The notes: a model not told the origin generated them from the letters alone. 64,000 nucleotides of DNA from Lutraria lutraria (GCA_964023205.1 OZ026847.1:13275182-13339181), one strand, 5' to 3'; shown: positions 51,501-63,605, counted from the first letter of the stretch. Translations and numbers: made by a program.

Positions 51501-53268
51501 CACATAGATATATGGATGAGAAAATGAGATAGAAAAATACTGATCTTTCTAGTGTGCTGAATATCAAGGGCATCCACATATCACCATCATCCCATTGTAT
51601 CCACATCAGTTGACCTGGCAAAAGAGAAAACAGAACGGCAGTTAGAATGTGATCAAAAGGGGATTAGTAACGTGACACACCCAGTTCGATTCCCAGTCAT
51701 GGCAGGTAATTCCTGTACATAAAATTCATAAATAAATATTGAGAAGTGTCAGGTAGTACTGGTTAGAATACAGTCCAGGAAAACTGGTTAGCTGAATCCT
51801 ACTCTCCAATTCGATTTGTAGAGGCATCTTTGTCCAGATCCAGAGTATAAGTTTATGTGAAGTCAATATATTCAATCATGCATTATGTAACATGCTCAGC
51901 CTATCATCAAGTATGACACCATCTGAATTTTCCACACTTTCCGAATTACTGGTTCCATCTCTCAAACTTCATCCTTAGTGAAAGCGTCCACAAACAACTA
52001 GTTTGACAAAGATTCCTTACTTTATTCCTGCTGATGACAACCGCATATACTGTAACCCCTATATAACGATCATATCCAAACAAGCCTACTGGGTCATGAG
52101 TCACTGGACTGGTACGAGGGCCTTTCAACTTGACTGGGACACAGGAAGACAATGAAACAAATATCCACTTTGGTGTAAGGAACCTAATATGTAGTGTAAG
52201 CCTATGGACAGCTGACTCTCAGACAAAACCTCAGGCAGACAGATCCGGACTGTGATTAATGCAATTGAATATTGACAAGCATGAAACATTTGAAAATACA
52301 TGAACACCTGAATAAAAAGGTAAATATATACGGACTGTTTTAGTATACTGGTTACTTTTGCTTCTACATACAAATGATGACTCTCAGTGCAACCTACTTT
52401 ACAATATTCAAAGTATAACACTGTGCAAACTTACTTAATTTTAATTCATTATGCAGAAATCATAAACTTTGTTTCCATTCAATTTCTGCATTATCGGACA
52501 TATTTTTTTTTAGATTTTAGTGCAGGAAGAAAATGCTATGCCAGTGCGCTAAAAGTTATCAGTTAAATATAGTCCAAATTAAATTAGGCATGCAGGCCTG
52601 ATGCAGAAACACCACCTAAAGTGCCCGGTGGCGTTCGACATGTTGTAGCCTTGAGCCTTTAATCAAGTTTTTGCTGGACATAACACAATCATCCTACATG
52701 CACCAGTGTTCAGACAAACACAAAAATCAAACAAATGCACCAAGAATCACTATCAGAACTTAGCCATACACAAAAATGAAGTGATTAATAAATTACTTTC
52801 CTTGTTTGCAAATTAGCTTTGATGTGATATATCGTGTTTACCAGAATAATTATTTATTTGGTTATACTTTGTTGTTTTTTTAATCACATAATGACAAAAT
52901 TCTTAGTACTACTAAACATAAACTTGATAAGAAGTGGAGTTCGAAATGCTCTACTGCATCCAAACCAATATAAAATGAAAAATATCCTGAAAAGAAACAT
53001 ACATTAAATGCTGGAAGTCTAAACTAAACACATAGATATATGGATGAGAGAATGAGATAGAAATATACTGATCTTTTTAGTGTGCTGGATATCGAGGGCA
53101 TCCACATATCACCATCATCCCATTGTATCCACATCAGTTGACCTGACAAAAGAGAAAACAGAACGGCAGTTAGAATGTGATCAAAAGGGGATTAGTAACG
53201 CGACACACCCAGTTCGATTCCCAGTCATGGCAGGTCATTCCTGTACATAAAATTCAAAAATAAATATT

Positions 53269-54892
53269 TTACTCAACAGATAATAAATAACAGAACTGCA
53301 GAATATGGTCAGAAACACTTTACAAACATTTCGAAACATTAGACAATATGGCTTGAATTTCAGCTCATACTAAAATGCATAATTGCATAAAAATACTCAA
53401 ATCCGACTTGATCGGCAATAATGGCGTCAATATGTTGTCGCTCTCCCCAATCTAAATGTATGCTGGCAAAGACCGAAAACATTCATGTTATAAAGTTAAG
53501 TCTACAGTTAAGATATATAACACCAGAAGTAACATGTACATATTAAATACATGAGAAATAAAATCTACAAAATTTTTTAAAAGATAATGTTTACCTGTTG
53601 TCCGCGTATAGGCTACTACTACCTGCGAAAGTCATTTCACGTTTCACTCAAAACTGCACGCACACAATTGGCCAATCGAATATGTGTTAATCCCTCTTTT
53701 TATTACAATGACACATTGAAACAGGTTTTTGTATTAACATTGTATGGAATGCACGTGATTAAATTCATATCACAGCCTAGGGCGCTTACATTCGGAGTTT
53801 CGATAGTTGCATTTAAGTTTGGCTTCGTTAGGATTCGATTACTTTCGTAATCTATACAATAATTTTCAACATAACGGTTATCGAAAGTAATCATGTATTT
53901 ATAGATGTGCTACATAATACTATACAAACATACTGAATGGAACATGCTTAAACGGTAAAATAAACGAAAACTTATCGACTGTTGTACAAAGCTAAAAATA
54001 ATCACGTTCATGCTGTGACCGTGTAATTATTCATCTTTGACAGGTTAATAAAATAGCGCTATACCCGTGTACCAATGAAGAAATGTTAATATAAACAAAC
54101 ACACCGCACGTACCTTTACAATCAATGCATCCATATTTTTATCCTAACCATACCCAACTTTCGCGGACATGCTGATTTGGAAAATAGATGATAGTTTTAC
54201 AGGTACAAAGAAATGGGAGTTTCACTATAATCGTCAATTTTATTCTATTTAAATTACGAAATTTGTACCCATTACAAAAGTTTATTTAATCTTCCATCTT
54301 TCTATTGATATATTTTTATCATTTCAAATTAATGCTTTCTCCGACCCTTTTGCGTTTGAAAAAGGCACGTATCGATTATTTCTATATTCAATGTAAAAAG
54401 CGTAAAATTGGTAGATTTTCATTAAATGTTGATGTTTTCAACATCATAACTTTTTTGGGGAAAATGTGGAAACAAATTTGTACTCATTGTATTCGTTTGG
54501 AAAATTTAATTTCTTTCACCGTGTAAATTATGAAAACAATTAAGTAATATCTTCTTCGACCCTTTTGGTGTTTTTTTAAAGCCACTACTTAGATTTTTTA
54601 AGTTATAAAAATGCTCACTTTGCATTAACTTTTTTTTTTTTAATTATGTTGAGTTACTAGGATGATTTCTAATACAACTACCCAGAATGATAAAAGTATC
54701 ATGCCTACTTTATTTGACAAAATCGACAGTAGCTGGCTATGGTCTATATACATCTAAAATTTTCATTGCACGAATATTATTGACAGTTTTGTTCAATAAA
54801 AATTGAATGAAAATAAATGTATTATATTTAAACTGCATTGCCTTCACCGTATATGCATATGCAAAGTGGAGATACAGTTAGATCTAAATTCA
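53269..54892. other. non-coding flank right of the satellite
   Basis: No supported gene. A diverged pair of blocks (CTTTCTCCGACCCTTTTGCG near 54338 and CTTCTTCGACCCTTTTGGTG near 54552) suggests an old duplication of about 210 bp. Confidence 0.4.
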
Positions 54893-55708
54893 TTAAGGTA
54901 ATTCGAAGTTGCTACAAAATGGCCGTCTGACATTTAGCAATGCATCCTAAAGAAGTGGCATTGTAAAATAATTACTGAAAGTACATAACTGAAATGAGTT
55001 TTTATCAATAGCTAATGATTAAATGTACATTTCTGTACCAGTAAAATAATATTTGATGACTAACTCTCACATGAACTTATGCCAATTCCATTTGCCAAAA
55101 TAATGTATCATCATATCATAATTAATTTAAACTACAACGTCCAACAATAACTTCAATATGTCATTGAGGGTTTCCATATTTTAAATTTCCACTTTTAAAT
55201 GTTCTTCCATGTTTATTTTCAATTCTAAACACAGTCCTCAATATTCACATTTAACAAAAATCCTCCACACATGTGTTTTCACTATGTACTACACCCTAGT
55301 CTAAACAAACATGGAAGAAAATTCACTGTGTGAAAGTTGAGGACTGGTAAGAATTGATATTAATCATGGAAATAAAATTAATAATGAACATTTAGAATAT
55401 GGAAACCCTCAAGACATATTGAAGTTATTGTTGGGACATTGTAGTTTAAAAATTAATTTTGTTATTATGATACGTTATTTTGGCAAATGGAATTAGCATA
55501 AGTTCAGGTGAGAGTTATAGATACTTGTTAATCATCAAATGTTATTTTACTGATGCAGAAATGTACATTGAATCATTAGCTATTGATAAAAACTCATTTC
55601 AGTTATGTACTTTCAGTAATTATTGAACAACGCCACTTTTTAGAATACATAGCAAAAATGTCAGGTGGCTATTTTTTCACAAATTTGTGCTGTGACGTTT
55701 CACCTTAA
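54893..55708. mobile_element. fold-back element with TTAA ends
   Basis: An 816-bp near-palindrome. The left arm (to about 55255) is matched through the right arm in reverse complement: TTACTGAAAGTACATAACTG, TTTTTATCAATAGCTAATGA, AATTCCATTTGCCAAAATAA and ATGGAAACCCTCA all recur in inverted order; a loop of about 50 bp lies near 55280. The extreme ends are TTAAGGT (54893) and ACCTTAA (to 55708). The TTAA on both sides fits a TTAA target as used by piggyBac and Kolobok transposons. No ORF is present. Confidence 0.8.
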
Positions 55709-56149
55709 GTCTAAAAAATGATCAAAGTACGGAGGTTTATGAAATTAGAATACAGTTACATTATGACACAATTTATGACACAATAACAGAAACATTAGAA
55801 AAAACGAGCATGCATATATTTATTGCAGCTGTGTCTTAAAATATAACTGGTTTTCAGTAAATAAATACCCAATCCTCAAATGAACATACATTTATGCTAA
55901 GATTCATTTAAAACAATTTGTAAATATTTACCTTTAGTAGCCCACGAGCTGTACTGGAATTGACTGAGAGGACTGGGACGGGACTATTTATATAGATTTT
56001 TACAAAAGCACGAGATTTTCGAGTTCCTACAAAGTCTTACTAATTGTTCTAAAGTACCTAGCAACCGGTCAATACAAATGTCCTGATTGGCTGTACACTT
56101 ACACATCAGAACTCTTTCTATACACCTTTAATCTTACTTTATTTAAAAA

Positions 56150-57010
56150 TCAAAGCACTGTGAGTACTGTCAAGAGCGAAGTTTAAATATTTTAGATAAA
56201 TTCATTCTTAAATAATTAAAGGCCTGTGTTGTTACCATTATTAATCAGACTTTGACATCTTTACGTCAATTAACCATAATAACCAAGGAAAAGATACACA
56301 TTTTAACTGTTTGCCTGGAAAAAATCTATTCCTAATAATTATGGTGGCTGAATTATGCCATGTCGTATTTTCGCCTTTTCGCCACAACAAAGCGAAAATG
56401 CGCAAATACGAGATGAAGGACGACAATACGACACCAAAAATGTGTTGTGTTTTCGCCTTACATCTGTCGTATTTTTGCTTTTTCGTGGCGAAAATAAAAC
56501 AATGCTAAAACACGACAAAGTCGACTTTTTCGCATTGTTACATTTTCGCATTGTTGCATTTTCGCATTGTTGAATTGTTGCATTTTCGCATCTTTGCGTT
56601 CCGGTTACGCATTCGCAGGAAGTTTACATAAACCTTATACAAGTTGGTGCGTATGCGCTTGTACAACCGGAACGCGAAAATGCAACAATGCGACAAGGTC
56701 GACTTTGTCGTGTAATGATAAAATCATGACATCCGGTGAGAAATAACAAGCTAATACACTTGAAAACCCAAACAAATGTAGTGCCTTCAGAGCTTTGATG
56801 TTTATACTGTTAGTATGTAAACTATATGAACCATTTGTTATTCTGTATACTGAACTTCTGACCTTGTGCCATGATATTATCTCACTACTCTCAGAGACAA
56901 TACAGTGTTCCAGAACTACTTAACTGAATGAAATAATTTTCATTAAGTAGTAAAATTGATTACCTCAACAGTTTATGAATAAAACTTTTGTGCGGGGAAT
57001 TTCTAATTAT
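56150..57010 (+). repeat. dispersed repeat shared with 15.7-16.0 kb, interrupted
   Basis: CAAAGCACTG..GAGCGAAGTTTAAAT, AAAGGCCTGTGTT and AACCA.AAT.ACCAAGGAAAAG occur here and, in the same order, at about 15715-15900 inside the 3.6-kb transposon. TAT/AATCTCACTA.TCTCAGAGAC, TGTTCCAG..CTAC and TTACCTCAACA follow at about 56877-56970 and 15925-15995. Here the two parts are separated by about 580 bp that include the hairpin cluster at 56361-56713. This suggests a related transposon remnant invaded by another element. Confidence 0.6.
56361..56713. repeat. nested hairpin cluster, TCGCATT/TGCGAAA motifs
   Basis: ACACGACAAAGTCGAC (56510-56525) is matched by GTCGACTTTGTCGTGT (56698-56713); inside, GCATTGTTACATTTTCGC..GCGTTCCGG pairs with CCGGAACGCGAAAATGCAAC. 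To the left, TGTCGTATTTTCGCC (56361) pairs with GCGAAAAT and CGACAATACGAC blocks. The repeated words CATTTTCGCATTGTT give a locally tandem structure. It looks like a MITE built of hairpins. Confidence 0.75.
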
Positions 57011-58100
57011 TATACTTGCTAGTTTTGCAGTCTAAATTGCCAAAATATTCCCATGCTTACAAAATCAACAGAATCATGTAATATACATCTCATACTTTTG
57101 ATCCCTGATGAAGACTATTGTGTAGTCGAAACTAGCCGAAGCAATTAATAAAATGTAAGTTAAACATGATAAATACATAATAGCTGGTTTATCACCAATT
57201 TATCGCTAAAATTGAGAGAAAAAACACAAGTTGGTAAGGCACGCACGCAAACGGTTTTCATAACATCAGTTGTGTCAAGTTTGTGCAAGAAATAGCCTAA
57301 GTCCAATGATGAGTTAGACCAATATCTTGCATTTACAAAATACAATTACATGTATTAACACTGAAACGGGAGAATACATGGCTAGAGGGGAGTTTTAATC
57401 AGGCGGGAAATTATCTGTTTTATACAGAAAAGGTCCTAAATTTTGACCAAAAAAGAGAAATCAGGTATCGTTTTGCATGTACCTCTGTTTTTGGAAATAA
57501 ACGAAACTGTAAACTAAACTAGCTCAGAATGGATTTCGACGAAAATATATGAAAATCAATCTGATAGACAAAAGCGGATAGGTGTTCATTGCCATTCTTA
57601 ATTAAGTCGCTCAAACGATTTTTTACTGCAATGCAACAGTCCTCCCAGTGCTTTAATTATTGTACAAGAAATCATGTTAATCATTCAAGGACAAATAAAG
57701 CCTGTAAATCGTGCCTCTCGAAAAACTCGAGCAAAAAGTTGCGCAATAAAAATCGGTCAACTGTTAATGTCATGTATCTAATAAAATGCTTGACAAATTA
57801 GTGGTACAGATACACAAGAGTACGTGTAAGTTATTCCAGCATGTTTCACCCATATAAAGACCTTAACTAAACACGTTTTCCATCCGGCCTAGTGTAGTAA
57901 ATATGTACCTTTGTAAATAAGTATATGTATCTATCCCAACGATTTTATTTTGTTTAACTTGTTTATTTTACAAGATGCAGTATCGCAAGCTCCTACAATT
58001 ATGTATAACTTTCTCTACTTATAGTTACGTGACACCTCTCTCATCGGGGTTGAAAATAGTATCACTTGTCGTATCCATTGCAGAATTTGCAGTTTATACA
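57011..58100. other. non-coding, no supported gene
   Basis: A 70-codon frame (57589-57801) has several Cys but no recognisable domain. Nothing else is supported. Confidence 0.35.
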
Positions 58101-58637
58101 CTGACGTCAAAAAGAAACGCTACATCTGTATTTATGTATGCATATTTACTACGGTATGGTAGTAACAGTTACAACTCTTGTCAAATACCAATATAAAGAG
58201 ATTTGCAAACATGTATACAAAAATTCATTTGTTTTTATCGCCATTGAGATGTTCAGAATGGTGATACAAAAACATTGCCCTGTCCAAAATGTCAGTATCG
58301 AGTATGACTTCCGTGTCCTGCGACGACTGCTTGCAATCTTCGTCTTATTGACCCACACAAGTTACGCAACATATACCGTGAAATACGTGCCCACTTCTGG
58401 TGTAAAGCTTGTGTTAATTGCTGAACGTTTTGTGGCTGGGGTGACGCTGACGTAAACAGCGTCCAAGAACGTACCAGTTGTGTATACCTGGAAACATAGG
58501 GGCCAGAGAGGGTATTTTATTTTGCTTCAATAGACGCGTTATGAGCTAAATATGTGGTGTGTCGATCATGATATGAATACTTTGAGAAACAGAAAAGTAA
58601 TTCACGTTTTTCATTGTAGCGTTTTTATTGACGTCAG
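58101..58637. mobile_element. inverted-repeat element with CTGACGTC ends
   Basis: The left end, CTGACGTCAAAAAGAAACGC at 58101 (then TACA), matches in reverse complement TGTAGCGTTTTTATTGACGT at 58615 (then CAG, ending 58637), with one small difference. TA dinucleotides lie just outside on both sides, which suits Tc1/mariner-like insertion, but exact outer limits are not fixed. The 106-codon open frame inside has no motif I recognise. Confidence 0.7.
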
Positions 58638-58779
58638 TTCATAATACATGTAAAATATATATTGCTGGATTCTGTAGATTTCGAAAGCATGGGGTGGTTT
58701 TGGCAATTTAAATGTACAACTAACATGTATGATAATTAAGTATTCTTCCGCTCAAAACTGTTGATGCAATATGATAAAA

Positions 58780-58960
58780 TTTACTGCATATTGAAACTAG
58801 TTTCATTCAGTAAAGTAATTCAGGAAGACTTTATATTGTCTCTGAGAGTAGCGAGATTACAAAATGACACAAGGTCAAAAGTTCAGTATATACAGACAGT
58901 ATATAACAGATGTTTTTACACAGTTGACAGTACACAGATCAAAGCGCTGAAGGCACTGAA
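58780..58960 (-). repeat. inverted copy of 56.80-56.97 kb repeat
   Basis: In reverse complement, this reads ACTGAACTTTTGACCTTGTG..TAATCTCGCTACTCTCAGAG..TTACTTTACTGAATGAAA, matching 56843-56940 (ACTGAACTTCTGACCTTGTG..TATCTCACTACTCTCAGAGA..ACTTAACTGAATGAAA). The two face each other 1.8 kb apart and could be ends of one element or two insertions. Confidence 0.65.
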
Positions 58961-60238
58961 TTCGTTTGGGTTATCAAAATGTGTAGTAGCTTGTAATTTC
59001 TAACTGTATGTCATGACTTTTATCATTTGGAATAGAATTATTATTTCCAGACAAGCCGAATGTAGGTGCAAGCGTTTTGATTTTATAGGCAATGTTAAAG
59101 TTTGGTACAAACAGAGAGACGAAAAACAATATGCCCCCGATCTTTCGATACGGGGGCATAAAAATAGATATTGGAAAATAGAAGCATTTTCACAACCGAT
59201 GTAGAAAACTAAGTTAGTACTCAGGTCTACATATAAAATTGTTGCGCAGATTGAGTTCTGGTCTATTGGAGTTGACCAAAGTTCAGTTACATTAAATTCA
59301 AGTCATGAATGGCAAGTAATAAACATTATGAATACAAAATTTTAGAAAAGATGACTGGCAGTTTCTTTTGATATCATGTCTATAACACAAAGCATGTCAA
59401 GAGTACTCGTATCGCTTGTAGTAGGTTAAATATTGCTGTTACAAAACTATACCGTATAGAACGTCCATGATTACCCTGTATGGGTCTTCTCTCGCCTCTC
59501 TTTAGGGCGGCCCTGGATTAATCATAGCTGTTGAATGGACCGTTAAACAACATATAGATAAATACATTAATTAACAGAGCCATCATTTAATGATGAATTT
59601 ACAAGTATACTTGTAGTAATCAATATTGACAATACATCATGCTGATAAGATTTGATGATGTCAAGTGAATATTGGGCATTTTATAAGCCCGGGTTGTTAG
59701 ATTAAAACCGAGCTCGAAAACCATTCGTATCTCTCCGCGAAGTATTGACGTATTGAGTTATTTATGTTAACATAAGATACGTGGGGGGAATCTTTGTGAC
59801 AGCGTGTTCTCAAAATAAACTTTGAATAACATATGTTGAAATCAAAGTACTGACAGTACTCATGTGAACTGAACTCGCATAGATTTGCACTGCAACATAT
59901 GGGACGTACGGTAACTATTGTGCTTAAAGGGGGTCAGTTGCTTCCCTATCTCAAATTATGCATTGTGAAGAAAAGAACTGACGGAAAAGTTGATTTGGAC
60001 AATATCTAGCACGTGCTGAAGTATTTCGGCAAAGATTGCTATTAATTATGGAAGGAAACCTTTATTACTCGTTGTTGTATTGAAACCGAAAGGATATCCT
60101 CGGTCTATTTTTAGAAATGTGTACTTCCTATTTTGACTTGTATTTCTAATTATGTAAACAACGAAACATGTCAGACAGGCCGTACACAGTAAGAAAAACG
60201 TGTTTTAATTAATCTTCTATATCAATACGAGGTTTTAG
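58961..60238. other. non-coding, no gene seen
   Basis: Short frames only. No RNA gene or resolved element ends seen. Confidence 0.4.
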
Positions 60239-60621
60239 TTAAGGTGGGTCACGGGTTTCCTCCCGAAAAATTGCCACCAATACAGAGTTCGATCAAAACC
60301 TTTTAAGATTTAATGACGGCAAAATGAAGCTATATTAACTTTTTCGGATTTGTAAATGATTCAGCATTGTGGACAGTAAATTTCATAGCTTAATATGCAA
60401 AATTATCGGAGCAGTACAGGAAATAACGCGAAAAAAACATATACAACATATCGCTCCACTAGGTGGCCGGTTTTTTTAACGATTTCAATGGAAATATCAT
60501 TTGAATACATAATTTTTGCTTTAGCCAATACTTTGAAGGATGTTCCTGCAAAAAGATTTTCTTGTGCGTTGACTTCTAGAAACTGAACACTTTTCGGAAG
60601 GAAACCCGCCACCCACCTTAA
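60239..60621. mobile_element. MITE with TTAAGGTGGGT ends
   Basis: Left end TTAAGGTGGGTCACGGGTTT (continuing CCTCCCGAAAA) and right end, in reverse complement, TTAAGGTGGGTGGCGGGTTT (continuing CCTTCCGAAAA): about 31 bp with three differences. Length 383 bp. The outer TTAA on both sides would be the target site of a piggyBac- or Kolobok-type transposase. The first seven bases equal those of the fold-back element at 54893. Open frames inside are uncharacteristic. Confidence 0.82.
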
Positions 60622-62225
60622 GTATTAAAATATATTTGCCTTGTTTATGTTTATTCAACATCACCATAACATGTAGTTTTCGTGCATTTACCTAGTTTTG
60701 AAAGCGAGGTTTAATTTTTGGCAGGGGTCTTAAAATAGTTCTATCTAGGGTGCGCACCCTAGCTAGGAAATACCTATTCAATAATGAAAAAAGGTGTTTT
60801 AAAATGGGTATTTTTCGGTTCTCCAAGTGAAATCCATATACTTCGAATTCAAAATAACGTATACAATCACTTTTTTAAAAGTTCTTTCTACTCAAATATT
60901 CCAACGTAAAACCTTTAAGTACTTGAGTCATCAAAGCTATTCATAGTGACTGGGTACTGCATGTAGACTTTTTCATATTTTCCGCTCAGATAAATAGTAT
61001 TTTTTTTATCAATCTGGAAACTCTATTCCATTAATATAGCTCGTTTCAGTTCTTAACCTGTCATAGAAGTTGGCACCAGAGGTCAACAACAAGGAAATTC
61101 TTGAAGAAGCAGAAGAAAACCTTCTTTCACCAAATTGTGACCAATGAAGAGCTTCGAATTTTTCAGAGAAACCGAGCCTGTTTCTGGGTTGATACATTAG
61201 ATTCAGAACAAACTCTGCCCAGTCCAGTGGTTAACTACAACCTGACCATATCAATAAAGTTGCTCTTACGGCAATAACTATCCCAAATTTTGCCATAGAC
61301 TGATAGAGCGAGCTTTCGTCCATTAAGGAAAATACAAACTGATCACAGGGTAAATCTATGTAATGACACCAAAAGGAAAATGATGCTATGATATTATCAA
61401 GGATTGAAGGAGTTTGACCGTTTCATGTATCTGCAAAACAATGCAATTTTGAAAGCAGCTTGAAGTGCCAGTAATTAGTAGGACTAGTAAGAATATTCAA
61501 TGAATGTTATACATGTATATCATAATTAATACTATATAGACAATGTCATGATATCTAAGCATATATAAATTATAATGTGCTGCAGATGAAGATCGAAGAG
61601 ACTTGATGCTGCGTTTTTTAATGTGATTGTGAGGATACTTTGAATATAACATGTTATGTGCTGCTAAAGAGTACGATGTGCATTGATAAAAAAATCATGT
61701 TTAACTTACTTCGACTTTATTTTATTTGATATACATCATAGGATGCATTTATTCATGGGTGTAAATAGAGGCATTTTTTTTCATGCATAAAGCGCCATCT
61801 CGCACGCAAAAACATGTGAGAAAAAGTCTCACTTATTTTAACCCAAATCTCACTTAAAAATGACGCTTCTGAAGCAAATTTCAACTTTATTGACAGTCTG
61901 AAGATATGGCATACATGTATAAATATCACTATATGTATAACATACGTATATGAAAAAAAACGAATACAACATGTACTTTATGTTCCTGATGTATGTACAG
62001 AACACAGGTCTACTTTATCCATTAAATATAGAGCAACAAACAGTTGAATGTGCTGTTTACTGTCTACAATTAGTGAATTACACATGAAAAAATGTCATTG
62101 TGATTGTAATTTGGCAAAAGGGATTGGATCTTGACTTTGCAGCAATAAAAACGACGCAGAGTAAATTCAAAACCATTTTGAATATACATGTACTTTCATT
62201 ATGTTCTACACTAGTTTGCACTGAA
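60622..62225. other. non-coding, no supported gene
   Basis: A short Glu-rich frame around 61068-61140 (N-N-K-E-I-L-E-E-A-E-E-N) lacks start, splice context or a recognisable domain. Nothing else seen. Confidence 0.35.
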
Positions 62226-62605
62226 ATTGGCAACGTTGTCAAAACGTTGATATAACTTTACTCTAACAACGTTGCGACTAAAACATTAGTACAACGTTGT
62301 GACAACATTGCTTACTAACGTTTTCACAACGTTACAGCACGGTTGTTACACAATGTTGCAGCCCAACGTTTACACAACGTTGTACCAACGTTGGAAAAAT
62401 TTCAAGTTTTAGATAACAATGCTGCATGCATTTTTACAGTGTCTGTTCAATACATAAATGCATCGCTTTCATGATACTTTCTCCTACACATTTCAAAACA
62501 CTGTGTTAAATAGTTGTCAACGTTGTAACAACGTTGTGACAACGTTGTAAAATAATACAACCAATACACAACTAAAACACAACGTCGTCCTAACGTTGTG
62601 TGTTT
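62226..62605. repeat. AACGTT/ACAACGTTGT palindrome cluster
   Basis: About fifteen copies of AACGTT, often within ACAACGTTGT or TTGTGACAACGTTG, occur in two groups (62228-62395 and 62518-62603). A roughly 120-bp spacer without the motif lies between. Each copy is self-complementary; the whole looks like inverted arms of one element around the spacer. Confidence 0.75.
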
Positions 62606-63515
62606 GCTGGAATGGTTCTACAGGTCACGAGGTACTCTATATGTAGTCCCTGTTTCCACCCTAAAATTAAAATCAGGGGAAACTATCACCTCGATGTATC
62701 AGACGTTGCAATATCTGCTGGAATGCATTTAAAATATTTAAATAAAGTCTCCAAAAATAATATACTCCGTTGTCTGAGGGTACGTTGTCGTAAAAACCTG
62801 GTACAACTGTCCCAAACATAGATTTTCAACTGTAAAGTGACCATCTATATCGAACCATAAAGTGACTGTCTATGTCGAACCAATTAAGTCATCATTTCTC
62901 ACCTGATCGGACATTTTTTGTATTGAGCTCCGAAATCGATATTTAATTAATGACAATTGCGTAAACAATTAAGTCAGTGTCCACGCTCGCGATTATAAAA
63001 TTAGTCTGTGTGAATATGTTTATAATGTTTTGTTTATTTGCGACATGTTGCTAAAATAAATACATCAAAACGTATAAATACCGTGTTCCGTATCTTATAA
63101 CACGATTAAATGATTATTACAACACACCGACGATCTCTCCAAAATGTACTAAATTCAACGCCATGTTTGTTTACTATAGTAGGATTGGATTCGGTTCGTT
63201 TATTGACAGATGGGCAGATTCATTCCCGTCGTTGTTTATCGAGCTCGCTCCATGCTTAGACTATAAATGGCGACTGCGTCATCAAGCTAATGACCTCGTT
63301 CTATTTCTGTTTTGTTTATATCACGTGATGACCATTGCGGATATTTCGGGCACTGTCAGTAATCTGCTTCGGTGCAAGAAGTTGCGATTTTGCATTGCCG
63401 ACTGAAGTCGCCGTACAATAAAGGTTTGCGAGGAGGACAAACTAAATGAGTATCATCTATGCCTGCCAGTACATGTACTTAATTGTTTCTCTACCTAATA
63501 TTTATATAGTAATTG
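62606..63515. other. non-coding; CG-richer patch at 63160-63420
   Basis: An 80-codon frame (63163-63405) has no recognisable motif. The CG-richer patch contains TCACGTGA (E-box) and CGTCATCA words and could be a promoter of a gene beyond the window; this is a guess. Confidence 0.25.
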
Positions 63516-63520
63516 TTAAC

Positions 63521-63605
63521 AGACGGGACTACGTGGTCAAGTGGCTACGATCTCTGACTAGGATCACTTTATTGATGCTTTAACTTCGACTAAGTCCATT
63601 AAATA
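63521..63605 (+). repeat. tRNA-derived SINE head (relic)
   Basis: TGGTCAAGTGG in GACTACGTGGTCAAGTGGCT matches the Pol III A-box TRGYNNANNNG at every position, followed by CTCTGACTAGGATCA, typical of tRNA-like D and anticodon arms. The B-box region (AACTTCGACTAAG) is degenerate. Not a functional tRNA gene. Confidence 0.45.

Larger units (their letters stand above)
29500..53268 (+). repeat. satellite array: 18 units, 1527-bp (L) and 925-bp (S) forms
   Basis: Units begin (at ATAAGTTTATG) at 29500, 31027, 32554, 34081, 35608, 36533, 38060, 39587, 40512, 42039, 42964, 44491, 46018, 46943, 48470, 49395, 50922 and 51847. The order is LLLL S LL S L S LL S L S L S L, the last unit being cut after 1422 bp. 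Spacing is exactly 1527 or 925 bp, with no other indel affecting it, and units differ by only a few substitutions (for example ATCGGAC/ATCCGAC, TATAGTCC/TATTGTCC, CAGCATATC/CAGCCTATC). The S form lacks 602 bp net. Minus-strand frames of 68, 98 and 125 codons recur once per unit; they show no domain and appear to persist only because the DNA is homogenised. Such uniformity points to recent unequal exchange or gene conversion. Confidence 0.95.

Noticed and set aside
29599..52421. Repeated minus-strand ORFs of 68, 98 and 125 codons as a tandem gene family
   Set aside because: They occur once per satellite unit, overlap each other, lack any domain or splice context, and stay open only because the units are almost identical. 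The 125-codon form is a by-product of the deletions in the short units.
29500..53268. CRISPR or bacterial repeat array
   Set aside because: Units are 925-1527 bp without spacers, and the context is an intron-containing animal genome.
61009..61197. 62-codon minus-strand ORF and a Glu-rich plus-strand frame
   Set aside because: Neither has a start or splice context or a recognisable domain.
63163..63405. 80-codon ORF as an exon
   Set aside because: No motif, no clear splice sites and no evidence beyond being CG-richer than its surroundings.
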